A model generated the notes under the pieces. It was not told the DNA's origin. It did not search any database and saw only the letters and a list, made by a program, of their open reading frames with translations. 64,000 nt of DNA. Origin: Pseudomonas sp. QS1027. GTDB lineage: Bacteria > Pseudomonadota > Gammaproteobacteria > Pseudomonadales > Pseudomonadaceae. The stretch is from the NCBI RefSeq assembly GCF_002814235.1, contig NZ_PHSU01000027.1, forward strand, positions 124,001 to 188,000. The letters are read 5' to 3'. The translations under genes and the position numbers were made by a program. Positions 8,247 through 15,591 of this stretch are shown piece by piece; within the stretch, counting starts at the first letter, position 1; every line of letters begins with the position of its first letter.

Positions 8247-9311
8247 ATGAAGTCATCGCAGCTTGCGCATACTCCTGTTCCTGTCCCCGTTCCCCCATCC
8301 GAAGTGGTCCTCCATCTTCCCAAGGACCAGTACCTGCACATCGGCGCACCCACCGAATGGTGGTGGCATACCGGCACGCTCAAGGCGGGCGGGCGTGTCT
8401 TCGGCTTTGAGATCAACACGGCGGCGTTCTACCCGCTGGGCTTCTTCCAGGTGATGCTGACGGATGTAGAGAACCAGAAGCACTATCAACTGACGTCCTT
8501 GATTCCGGGTATCAAGGATTGGGCGGAAAGCGACCCGAGCAAGGACTGGTGGGTGAAGCAGACAGGCCTTGACGGCGTGTCGTATGTGACGATGAAAGCA
8601 CCACAGGCTGATCCGACAAAAAACATGCAGATAGAAGCCGTGATGGTGGACACGGACACCAAGACGGTCGTGAAGTTTTCGTTGAAGATGTCACAGGAAG
8701 GGCGCCCGCTGTTTGTATGGGGCCATGGTGTGCTGGACTACCCGGAAAAACCGGGCGGCCTGAAGCAGAACAACTACTACTACTCGCTGACGCGGATACA
8801 CACGGAGGGGACACTGACCGTCGGCGACGATGTGTTTGCAGTAGAGGGGCTTACGTGGATGGACCACGAGTATGGCAACTTCGGAGACGCTGCCCACCCG
8901 GCCCTGTGGTTCCTGCAGACCATGCAGTTGGACAACGGAGTGCACATCTCGCACTACACGACCTTCAGCAAGGGTGCTCCTGCGCCAAAGCTCGATGTGC
9001 CGGTGCCGAGCAAGGCAACGATCGAGTTCCCCGACGGGACCACCTACTTCCAGACCGATTGCACGATGACGCCGACCGGAAAGACCTGGACCGGTCCGAC
9101 CGGTGTGGTGTTCTTCATGGAGTTCAAGGTAGAGATTCCATCGTTCGATGCCGTGCTCCATGTCGTCAGCCTGGTGGATGCGCAAGACTTTCCCTTCCCC
9201 ACGCTTCCTGGCAGCAAGCCCAGTGATACCTATGAAGGCGTGGCCAAGGCCAGCGGGACCTTCAAAGGCAAGCCGGTGCAGGGCACGGCCTGGAACGAGC
9301 AACAGTCGTAG
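8247..9311 (+). CDS. AttH/CrtC-like lipocalin-fold protein (carotenoid 1,2-hydratase family)
   Basis: The product is 354 residues with no signal peptide. Two landmarks of the AttH/hydroxyneurosporene synthase superfamily are present: the N-terminal EWWWHTG (about residues 36-42) and WMDHEYGNFG in the centre. This family has two consecutive beta-barrel lipocalin-like domains and includes carotenoid hydratases and fungal hydrophobic-substrate hydratases such as kievitone hydratase. No carotenoid genes are near, so the substrate is probably another hydrophobic alkene or lipid. The ribosome site (GAGAGGCGAC) is close to the ATG at 8247. Codon use is slightly unlike core genes. It stands alone. 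Assignment to the superfamily is firm; the reaction is not. Confidence 0.75.
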   Translation: MKSSQLAHTPVPVPVPPSEVVLHLPKDQYLHIGAPTEWWWHTGTLKAGGRVFGFEINTAAFYPLGFFQVMLTDVENQKHYQLTSLIPGIKDWAESDPSKDWWVKQTGLDGVSYVTMKAPQADPTKNMQIEAVMVDTDTKTVVKFSLKMSQEGRPLFVWGHGVLDYPEKPGGLKQNNYYYSLTRIHTEGTLTVGDDVFAVEGLTWMDHEYGNFGDAAHPALWFLQTMQLDNGVHISHYTTFSKGAPAPKLDVPVPSKATIEFPDGTTYFQTDCTMTPTGKTWTGPTGVVFFMEFKVEIPSFDAVLHVVSLVDAQDFPFPTLPGSKPSDTYEGVAKASGTFKGKPVQGTAWNEQQS

Positions 9312-9476
9312 GGGGATGGCCCCGGTGTCTTTTTCCAAACATCGGGGCTGGCCTCGCTTGCGCCTGCAAGAAGGATCTGTCACTTTTTTACTAGCTATCA
9401 GCTTATTAAGTCTCCCCCTCGCCCCAATATTACCTGGGGACTTGAACCTAACGAGAGGCTCATAGCATCCACACAT

Positions 9477-10001
9477 CTAGTCGGAATCCAGACTAACATC
9501 CACAACGTTCCCAGGCGTGAGGCTGGCGGCCCACTTTATGCTTTCCTGCCAAGTGTCAGCGACCGCGACAAGCGTTCTCAGCCTCTCAGCCCATTGGAGT
9601 AGTGGCGTCTTCATATCTTTTTCTACGTAGCCACCTTTCTTTAGTTGATTCGTATTCCATTGTGCTTCATTTGCCATATGGAAAACCAAATTCGTCGCAC
9701 GCCGCAACCTAGCAGCAAGCATCGATATTTTTTCATTATCCTTATCTGTGTACGGCTCATCTGCAAACCCGTACTTCCAGAATCGAAGAATATTAAAGTT
9801 CTTTATCAACTCCGACTGATTTTCCAACAAATATACACACACCTTTCCCGCCTCTTCGGGAAACACTGTCCTGCCTACATTTGTCCTGACCCATTTTTTT
9901 GCATCACTCATCAGTTTGGTGAACACTTCATTATCCACCAAAATTCCATCTATTAGATTCACTTGCTCTTGGTATCGAGGCTGCGAAACGGTTGAAGGCA
10001 T
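9477..10001 (-). CDS. Protein of unknown function, 174 residues
   Basis: I do not recognise this protein. It is soluble, mostly helical by composition, with no signal peptide, membrane helix or cysteine cluster. The ATG at 10001 has a G-rich ribosome site (GGGGG) four bases upstream. The gene is clearly AT-rich compared with the core genes (many AAT, ATT and AAA codons), which points to recent acquisition. It lies 164 bases downstream of the immunity-like gene on the same strand and could be part of the same acquired unit. Trp-rich segments (FWKYGF, AQWNTNQL, LLQWAERL, TWQESIKWAA) are notable but match no motif known to me. Confidence 0.6.
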   Translation of the reverse strand: MPSTVSQPRYQEQVNLIDGILVDNEVFTKLMSDAKKWVRTNVGRTVFPEEAGKVCVYLLENQSELIKNFNILRFWKYGFADEPYTDKDNEKISMLAARLRRATNLVFHMANEAQWNTNQLKKGGYVEKDMKTPLLQWAERLRTLVAVADTWQESIKWAASLTPGNVVDVSLDSD

Positions 10002-10165
10002 ACCACCCCCTGACGTTGAAGATGTATAAGATTCTCGACAAATACGAGCTAATGGCTACATAACCCGCGCCAGCGAGCAGTGTAGTACACATCTCGCCAA
10101 TTTGCTTTACGCTGCTCCAGAGATGGTTGGAGAGGAAGCAATATCAGGATTTCTTGGAGCCTGCG

Positions 10166-10537
10166 TTATTCATCGAATACGGGCACCACCAGATGAAAGA
10201 CACAGAGCAAAATAAACAATATTCCAAAATACTGGGGAAGTTTGAACCAGCGCCGCAGGGCTATCGGAACAGGTTCAAGCTCCTGTTCGGTGAGTAATCC
10301 TCGTCGTATGTAAAGCTTTGGAAACATGAAGAATGAGCCGACAAAGTACACTCGCATGATTCGACTGTCATAGGAGTTACCACCCCACCAGCGGTGATGA
10401 CCGATCATCGTCGCGTTATCCTTAAAATATGCTTCGGCCACATCCAGTTTGGTTTTGGCGAGATAGGCTAAAAGTCCCGTACCAAAGAAGGTAGAAAACA
10501 AGAATAGAACATCAGCCACGAACCTCAACGTCTCCAT
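10166..10537 (-). CDS. Small membrane protein, probable immunity protein of the adjacent pore-forming toxin
   Basis: The product is 123 residues with one N-terminal membrane helix (about 5-27), a central soluble part (MIGHHRWWGGNSYDSRIMRV), the segment MFPKLYIRRGLLTEQELEPV, and a C-terminal helix (FGILFILLCVFHLVVPV). Its ATG overlaps the TGA of the upstream gene by one base (TGATG), so the two are translationally coupled. A small inner-membrane protein encoded directly after a Gly-rich membrane-active protein is the usual layout of a pore-forming toxin and its immunity protein. The function is inferred from this pairing. A truncated paralogue is at 6255-6494, which shows that the immunity gene has been duplicated or recombined here. 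Confidence 0.6.
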   Translation of the reverse strand: METLRFVADVLFLFSTFFGTGLLAYLAKTKLDVAEAYFKDNATMIGHHRWWGGNSYDSRIMRVYFVGSFFMFPKLYIRRGLLTEQELEPVPIALRRWFKLPQYFGILFILLCVFHLVVPVFDE

Positions 10538-11505
10538 CAGTACGCCCTTTCATAAATAAAATTACCGAAACGTTCTCCCAGTCCTCCACCGATGATCCCG
10601 CCGGTATAGCCACCGGCAGCGCCACCAATAATCCCGCAACTCAAAGCGCCCCATCCTCCCGAGACGACACCGAGTCCAAAGACGCATACAACTCCCACGG
10701 CATGGGCTCCAAGCCTTCCTCCGAAGTGAGACCCTATAATCCCTGTCGCCGCTTTACCTCCCTCCACATACCGCGCCTTCCTGCACTGATCCTCCCGCCC
10801 CGTCGAACATGCCTCCTGAATTTCCAATCCAGCAGCGCCCACGTCCAGCGCCATGCCCACATAGCCACCTTTGCCCAGGAAACGGGAGGTGCTGGCAATC
10901 TTGTTGATCCGTTGTGCATACCCGTCGATTTCCTGGCGATGCAGGTAGCTCCGGGTGGAAATGCCGAGCATCTTCTTGATCGACTTGTTGTGCCGCAGGC
11001 TGGTGCCGTAATGACCGACGCCCTGGAGTTGCATGTCCAGCTTCTGGAACAATGCCTGGCGCTTGGCGATGAACTCGGCCCTGGCCGAAGCGCCACCTTT
11101 CAGATGCTGCTGATGCAGCTTTTCGATTTGCTTCAAGGTGTCCTCAACCCCGGTCAAATGCCGTCCCCAGGCCGCAGTGGAACTGCCGATGCCAATCGAG
11201 CTGTAGCCCAGCAAGCCTTGCAACAAATCATAGTTGTTCAGGATCTCGACACCCGCTCTGGGGTCGAGACTCAGAGCCAGATCGACTTCCCGGGCCCGTG
11301 TCATCAACCAGGCCTCTTCAAAGGTGCAGGAGGCCGTGCTGTCGTCGGGCACGATCACCAGTTGCCCTGGGGTCACCATCGAGCGGCGCAGGTGACTATT
11401 GGTCGTGTCGAACTTGGTGAGCGCATGTGAGCCGCGCTGTATCAGCAGCTGGCTTTTTAGACTGGGGTAATGAGTGGTCTTTTCATTGATGAATCCGTGA
11501 GCCAT
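10537..11505 (-). CDS. Candidate antibacterial toxin with a C-terminal glycine-zipper membrane domain
   Basis: The product is 322 residues with no signal peptide. The N-terminal third contains a LysM-like pattern (VTPGQLVIVPDD, about 45-56). The middle is helical and charged (residues 140-215). The last 73 residues (250-322) are a dense glycine zipper: GKAATGIIGSHFGGRLGAHA, VSGGWGALSCGIIGG, AAGGYTGGIIGGGLG. Such C-termini occur in pore-forming antibacterial effectors and bacteriocins. An AAGGA ribosome site lies 8 bases before the ATG at 11505, and the gene overlaps the immunity-like gene downstream by one base. No VgrG, PAAR, Hcp or lysis gene is in the window, so the delivery route (type VI secretion as an orphan effector, or another) is unknown. 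A simple structural membrane protein is the alternative. Confidence 0.6.
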   Translation of the reverse strand: MAHGFINEKTTHYPSLKSQLLIQRGSHALTKFDTTNSHLRRSMVTPGQLVIVPDDSTASCTFEEAWLMTRAREVDLALSLDPRAGVEILNNYDLLQGLLGYSSIGIGSSTAAWGRHLTGVEDTLKQIEKLHQQHLKGGASARAEFIAKRQALFQKLDMQLQGVGHYGTSLRHNKSIKKMLGISTRSYLHRQEIDGYAQRINKIASTSRFLGKGGYVGMALDVGAAGLEIQEACSTGREDQCRKARYVEGGKAATGIIGSHFGGRLGAHAVGVVCVFGLGVVSGGWGALSCGIIGGAAGGYTGGIIGGGLGERFGNFIYERAY

Positions 11506-11699
11506 GTTTCACATCCTTGATGTATGAAAAATGGCGCTAGATATAAAGGCAGATAAACACCAAAAGAAGAGCGATACCGCTGTTTGAGACAGTTCTTAGC
11601 CGACCACCAGAAACATCCTACACACTAGAAAAGTTAAGCTCCCGTAGGCTGCCAAGAATGGTAGCCAATCCTCCGTTAATATCCGCAAGGAGCTCTTTC

Positions 11700-11948
11700 G
11701 TGACTCATATTTTTCTGTCACAAACGGTCGCAAGAATCTCCAGCCTGAAGAAAATTCCAATTGACTCCGTGACGGCTGATGGCAACTTCCCTGTGTCCCC
11801 CATCAATCGCAACGAGCCGGCACTCTACTGCGTTCCCGATACAGAGTATGAGGCTATGATGGAGTTCTTGGAGGACATGGAACTGGTCGCTATCTGCCAT
11901 GAACGTGAGAGCGCGCCAACCATAAAGATCTCCCTTGATGATCTATGA
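11700..11948 (+). CDS. StbD/Phd-YefM-type antitoxin without its toxin
   Basis: The 82-residue product (VTHIFLSQTVARISSLKK...) has the StbD layout. The N-terminal DNA-binding part has the usual FPVSPINRNEPALYCVPD core, followed by the YEAMMEFLEDMELVAICHER helix and the typical end TIKISLDDL. The start is GTG at 11700: AAGGAG lies 7 bases upstream, while the earlier in-frame ATG at 11658 has no such site. StbD normally overlaps a RelE-like StbE toxin gene. Here an ATG does overlap the stop codon (ATGA at 11945), but the frame ends after 24 codons and is not RelE-like. The toxin therefore seems to be lost, leaving a solitary antitoxin that may still bind DNA. Confidence 0.7.
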   Translation: MTHIFLSQTVARISSLKKIPIDSVTADGNFPVSPINRNEPALYCVPDTEYEAMMEFLEDMELVAICHERESAPTIKISLDDL

Positions 11949-12054
11949 ACCGGAACTCTGAAAAGAGGACAGTTTTCCAAGGGGGCGTGCCTGCTCGATC
12001 GCCATCAGATAACACCTGATCATTTCGTTGAGCGACACGCCACCCGATACAGGG

Positions 12055-12315
12055 TCAGGCCATTAAGCGCTGCTCAACGACCCGCAGCACATCACAACCA
12101 TCTTGTAGCAACAGCGCGGCCACGCCAGAAATGCGCATCAAATCGATGCCGTCCGAATGATGAGTGCTCATGCACGACACGCTGTCCAACATATCCCGCG
12201 CAGACGTAATGCGTTGGGCCGCACAGGCCAGCAGATCATGCAGTGGGGCTTGTCTGTCAATGAAGAGGATGGTGTGTTCGGTGGGTTTGGATGAATCGAG
12301 AGGGGTGTAGTCCAT
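12055..12315 (-). CDS. Small Pseudomonas protein of the DUF3077/DUF6124 type
   Basis: The product is 86 residues: MDYTPLDSSKPTEHTILF, then LHDLLACAAQRITSARDMLD and a C-terminal helix (ALLLQDGCDVLRVVEQRLMA). This shape, an N-terminal Pro-rich start, a short beta strand and two helices with a small-residue pattern, is that of the many short Pseudomonas-specific proteins annotated DUF3077 or DUF6124; their function is unknown. The ATG at 12315 is chosen because GGGAG lies about 10 bases upstream and the longer frame to 12447 is Pro/Arg-rich and unlike the family. It stands alone between the orphan antitoxin and the RES toxin gene. Confidence 0.6.
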   Translation of the reverse strand: MDYTPLDSSKPTEHTILFIDRQAPLHDLLACAAQRITSARDMLDSVSCMSTHHSDGIDLMRISGVAALLLQDGCDVLRVVEQRLMA

Positions 12316-12571
12316 TGAGTGAAGCTCCCGTTGATTGCGAAGAGCTGTTGCCATTCCGACCGGCCAAGGTCGTCGCGGGATTTGCCGCGAAGGCCAACCA
12401 TAAGACGCTTGGGAGGGACCAGGCAACCAGAAATAGCGAAGCAGCAACCTTCAGCAACAATCGCTCAGCACCTAGAGTAAAGTGAGAGATAACATGCCCA
12501 TAAAAAGCCAAGCCTTTCCGCTATGTCTCATAGATAAGCACTGGTTTGAGTCCCTACTGGCCAATCACCGC

Positions 12572-13060
12572 TTACTTAAGCAACCGAGTATCCAGCCCAA
12601 ACCGCTCCTGCGACACAAGTCTGAACTGCTCAGCCGCCAAATCGCAGCTCACCAGCAAATTCCAGGAATGCCGAGTCACCGCCGAAGGGATCAGCACGAA
12701 GGGATGCTGCGCCAACAACTCATCAGCAAACTGTCGCTGATTGGGCGAGGGTAACGAAGGGACAAGCCAATTCGGGTTCGGCACATCTTCTGGCTGCACA
12801 ACCTTGATAAGCGACGAATCCAGCACCTCAAAGCACGTCAGCACATGGGGCACCCTATCCAGTGCATCAAATCCCAAGTGGGCCGCAACTTCCAGAATAG
12901 CCGTGGACGGGTCCGACGACGCATAAATCACCCGGCGGCCGGGTGGGTTCCATCGGCCACCGGATCGTTGCGCACCAATGCCACTGTCCCACGTGTCCTT
13001 GTAAATCTCGCGATCAAGGCGCCAAGCGTGCCACCGCCCGTCCCAGGGCAATGGATTCAT
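12572..13060 (-). CDS. RES-domain toxin of an Xre-RES toxin-antitoxin system
   Basis: The product is 162 residues, one RES domain. RES toxins (MbcT, ParT and relatives) use a diphtheria-toxin-like fold to break down NAD+ or ADP-ribosylate a target. The conserved positions are visible: Arg and the GRW motif in QRSGGRWNPPG, Tyr in RRVIYASS and Glu in STAILEVAAHL. The start codon overlaps the antitoxin stop in an ATGA, the normal order for this system (antitoxin first). It appears intact. With the upstream gene it forms a complete system, probably acting in persistence or element maintenance. Confidence 0.9.
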   Translation of the reverse strand: MNPLPWDGRWHAWRLDREIYKDTWDSGIGAQRSGGRWNPPGRRVIYASSDPSTAILEVAAHLGFDALDRVPHVLTCFEVLDSSLIKVVQPEDVPNPNWLVPSLPSPNQRQFADELLAQHPFVLIPSAVTRHSWNLLVSCDLAAEQFRLVSQERFGLDTRLLK

Positions 13061-13566
13061 TGGTAGACCCCGTGTTCAATCCGGGTCAGGTAATCCTCCA
13101 CCACCTGGAAGCCAAGCGAGTTTTCGATCAGTTCCAGCGGGACGTTACCGTCCAGGTACTTGCAGGGTTTCTTCAGCCAATCCTCAGCCAACTGCTGGCT
13201 GCCAAACACGTTGGTGGCGTGCTCCAAGGTCTGGGCATACTGAAACGCAACCGTACTTTGTTGCTGGTTCAGGCGTACTGGCTTGGTCTCTTTCGCCAAA
13301 CGCTGGACGGTCCTGACAGACTTCCCTGTAATGCGCTGAACCAGGCCGTGCTCCATGTACAGAGCGGATGTTGAAAGCATGTCCCTGACGTCACTCAGGT
13401 CAAAGCCTTCCTGCGTGTACCGGATGATCAGCATGCGCTCATCACCTTTGCGGCCGTGTAATAGCACCTCAGTAGGTTTTCTGGTGACGCTCGCTGTCCC
13501 GGGCACCCTCTCTGTTTTTCCTGTGGATTTAACGGTTGGCTTGTTAGCTGGCTTCGCTGCGGACAT
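13057..13566 (-). CDS. Xre/MbcA/ParS-type antitoxin
   Basis: The product is 169 residues. A Lys/Pro/Thr-rich N-terminal tail (about 1-45) precedes a helix-turn-helix part (YTQEGFDLSDVRDMLS, then RITGKSVRTVQRLAKET) and the C-terminal toxin-binding domain (ATNVFGSQQLAEDWLKKPCK, ending ENSLGFQVVEDYLTRIEHGV). It neutralises the RES toxin and is expected to repress its own promoter. The start at ATG 13566 follows a GGGAGG ribosome site; longer frames to 13749 have no support. A palindromic operator with a -10 hexamer in its centre lies 17-49 bases upstream. The four-base overlap with the toxin gene couples their translation. Confidence 0.88.
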   Translation of the reverse strand: MSAAKPANKPTVKSTGKTERVPGTASVTRKPTEVLLHGRKGDERMLIIRYTQEGFDLSDVRDMLSTSALYMEHGLVQRITGKSVRTVQRLAKETKPVRLNQQQSTVAFQYAQTLEHATNVFGSQQLAEDWLKKPCKYLDGNVPLELIENSLGFQVVEDYLTRIEHGVYQ

Positions 13567-13921
13567 AGCGGTGACCTCCCTACGACATTTGGCACAATCA
13601 TAGCGCCAAATGTCGCGATGCGAGCAGCTGAGTTTACCGGCCTCAGCGTCGCGCTCTTCAACTGCTTCCAGCGCGGCACCCAAGGAGAGTGCTTTCGCGC
13701 AATACAGCAGAAGGGAGAATGGGCAGCAACAATAAGGGTAGTGGAGCACTCGAAGCGCTCAAGCCAGCATTTGAAGCGAAACATTTCAAACGCCTGCTGC
13801 CCTTGCCAGCCCCGGCGATCAAACCCATTTCCTGATAAACTCCGCCCCATTCAGCCTCACGCCACTCAAGCCCGCGCCCTGCCCCATCCGCGCCGGCTGC
13901 GCCTACAGCGACAGACCTTCC
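13567..13921. other. Intergenic region of 355 bases between the Xre antitoxin gene and dusA
   Basis: A divergent promoter region. It holds the toxin-antitoxin operator at 13583-13615. The rest, up to the dusA start, shows no gene I can support and no repeat; frames reading through it are Arg/Pro-rich and look non-coding. Confidence 0.5.
13583..13615 (-). promoter_or_regulatory. Palindromic operator and -10 element of the Xre-RES operon
   Basis: Two perfect 11-base inverted half-sites, CGACATTTGGC at 13583-13593 and its complement at 13605-13615, flank an 11-base spacer. Read on the minus strand, the spacer contains TATGAT (13597-13602), a good -10 hexamer, 31 bases before the antitoxin ATG. 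A -10 lying between operator arms is what autorepression by the antitoxin would need. The matching -35 is weak. Confidence 0.75.
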
Positions 13922-14923
13922 ATGCCTTTGAACGACGCTACACCTTCCCGCTCCGAGCCATCTCGACGCTTTAGCGTCGCCCCGATGATGGATTGGACTG
14001 ACAGACATTGCCGATTCTTCCTACGCCTGCTCTCCAAGCACACCCTGCTCTACACCGAAATGGTCACCACCGGCGCCATCCTTCATGGCGACCATGAGCG
14101 GTTCCTGCGTCACAACGAAGCCGAGCACCCACTGGCCCTGCAACTGGGCGGCAGCGTCCCTGCCGACCTGGCCGCCTGCGCCCGTATGGCCCAGGACGCC
14201 GGTTACGACGAAGTGAACCTCAACGTCGGCTGCCCCAGCGACCGCGTGCAGAACAATATGATCGGTGCCTGCCTGATGGGGCATCCCGAGCTGGTAGCTG
14301 ATTGCGTGAAAGCCATGCGCGACGCAGTGTCGATTCCAGTCACAGTCAAACACCGTATCGGTATCAACGGCCGTGACAGCTACGCCGAACTCTGCGATTT
14401 CGTCGGCAAGGTGCAGGAAGCCGGTTGCCACAGTTTCACCGTGCATGCGCGAATCGCGATTCTGGAAGGCCTGTCGCCGAAGGAGAATCGGGATATTCCG
14501 CCACTGCGGTATGACGTGGCCGCCCAGTTGAAGCAGGACTTCCCGGCGCTGGAAATCATCCTCAACGGTGGGATCAAGACACTGGAGCAGTGCCACGAGC
14601 ATTTGCAGACGTTTGATGGGGTGATGCTGGGCCGTGAGGCGTATCACAACCCGTATCTGCTGGCTGAGGTGGATCGGCAGTTGTTTGGCAGTGAGGCGCC
14701 GGTGATTTCACGGGCTGAGGCGCTGGTGCAGTTGCGGCCTTATGTGGCGGCGCATATTGCGGATGGTGGTGCGATGCACCATATCACCCGGCATGTGCTG
14801 GGGCTGGGTACCGGCTTTCCGGGAGCGCGGCGGTTTCGGCAGTTGTTGTCGGTGGATATTCACAAGGCCAAGGATCCGCTGGCATTGCTGGATCAGGCTG
14901 GGGAGTTGTTGGAGGGGCGGTAA
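13922..14923 (+). CDS. dusA: tRNA-dihydrouridine(20/20a) synthase
   Basis: Reduces uridines 20 and 20a in the tRNA D-loop using FMN and NADPH. The product is 333 residues, the usual length of DusA. Landmarks are the N-terminal FSVAPMMDWTDRHCRFF, the active-site Cys in NLNVGCPSDRVQ, the VTVKHRIGIN stretch and ILNGGI with the later HITRHVLGL. The ATG at 13922 gives the standard N-terminus. The 5' end of dusA around APMMDWTDRH is the known attachment site of one class of integrative elements; here accessory genes lie just upstream of it, but the gene itself is intact. As I recall, other pseudomonads have a transaldolase gene between dusA and rssC; none is present here. Confidence 0.97.
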   Translation: MPLNDATPSRSEPSRRFSVAPMMDWTDRHCRFFLRLLSKHTLLYTEMVTTGAILHGDHERFLRHNEAEHPLALQLGGSVPADLAACARMAQDAGYDEVNLNVGCPSDRVQNNMIGACLMGHPELVADCVKAMRDAVSIPVTVKHRIGINGRDSYAELCDFVGKVQEAGCHSFTVHARIAILEGLSPKENRDIPPLRYDVAAQLKQDFPALEIILNGGIKTLEQCHEHLQTFDGVMLGREAYHNPYLLAEVDRQLFGSEAPVISRAEALVQLRPYVAAHIADGGAMHHITRHVLGLGTGFPGARRFRQLLSVDIHKAKDPLALLDQAGELLEGR

Positions 14924-14953
14924 CGCGATCGGCTAGGGACCGCGTTATCGTTC

Positions 14954-14980
14954 TTCGCGGGCAAGCTCCGCTCCCACAGG
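14954..14980. repeat. REP-type element
   Basis: The sequence TTCGCGGGCAAGCTCCGCTC followed by CCACAGG is a typical Pseudomonas REP half-unit, lying in the dusA-rssC convergent gap. A further short palindrome (GCCGGttcaaGCCGGC) follows near 15011-15026. Confidence 0.75.
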
Positions 14981-15046
14981 GGACCGCGTAGGACCGTATT
15001 GTCGTTTATCGCCGGTTCAAGCCGGCTCTAGGTTCGAGATAAGCGC

Positions 15047-15083
15047 AAAAAGGGCGGCACCTGGGAAGGTGTCGCCCTTTTTT
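15047..15083. terminator. Bidirectional Rho-independent terminator
   Basis: AAAAAGGGCGGCACC and GGTGTCGCCCTTTTTT form a 14-pair stem with one wobble pair around the loop TGGGAA. A-rich and T-rich tracts on the two sides let it stop both the dusA transcript (plus) and the rssB-rssC transcript (minus). Confidence 0.92.
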
Positions 15084-15105
15084 GTACGCGCGTGGCGTCA
15101 ATCGG

Positions 15106-15591
15106 TCAGGAACGCTCCAGCGCATTCACCAGGTCGTGAAAGGCTTCGCGGTTCGAGTCGTTCAGGCCCATCAGGATCTTGTGCGCTTCCAGCACCTTGA
15201 CCCGCACCACCTCTTCCGACTGGTCCTGCGATGGCAGGTCGGTCAGGCAATCCGTGCACGGGATCGGATGGTTGACGATGTTGAAGACCTGGTCGAAACC
15301 CATGGACTGCAACAACCGGGTGATGTCGTCGTGGGTGGTGACCACGGTCGGCAACAAGCCCACCTTCTGCCGCGACAGGATCGACAGTTTGGCCAGCAAA
15401 CCCAGCGTGGTGCTGTCGATGCTGCGGGTTTCCGTCAGGTCGATCACGATCGCCGAGAAGTTCAGCGCCGTGAAGATCCTTTCAATTGTTGCATCCAACG
15501 CTGAACAGAGGGTCAGGCGAACTTCACCGACAAACTTCAGAACGAAGGTGCCATCCTGCTCGGCGAACTGGATTCTACCGGTACTCATCAA
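15106..15591 (-). CDS. rssC: STAS-domain anti-sigma factor antagonist of the RssB pair
   Basis: The product is 161 residues: an N-terminal STAS domain (about 1-105) and a C-terminal extension with two cysteines (CTDCLTDLPSQ). The usual phosphorylatable Ser is in the motif TRSIDSTTLGLLAKLS. In partner switching, such a protein is phosphorylated by a kinase and dephosphorylated by a PP2C phosphatase. Here the phosphatase is the upstream gene, overlapping by four bases (ATGA). The order dusA-rssC-rssB-PilZ-mlaA matches, from memory, the P. aeruginosa PA2795-PA2800 region. The symbol rests on that synteny; the sigma factor or anti-sigma target is not in the window. Confidence 0.8.
   Translation of the reverse strand: MMSTGRIQFAEQDGTFVLKFVGEVRLTLCSALDATIERIFTALNFSAIVIDLTETRSIDSTTLGLLAKLSILSRQKVGLLPTVVTTHDDITRLLQSMGFDQVFNIVNHPIPCTDCLTDLPSQDQSEEVVRVKVLEAHKILMGLNDSNREAFHDLVNALERS

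Noticed and set aside
9317..9352. Hairpin after the AttH-like gene as an intrinsic terminator
   Set aside because: GCCCCGGTGT and ACATCGGGGC pair well but no T run follows on the plus strand, so I did not list it as a terminator.
13978..14012. Second copy of the dusA attachment-site stretch flanking the accessory region
   Set aside because: I looked for another copy of the sequence around ATGATGGATTGGACTGAC in 3-13 kb and found none, and no tyrosine recombinase gene is present. An intact integrated element is therefore not claimed.
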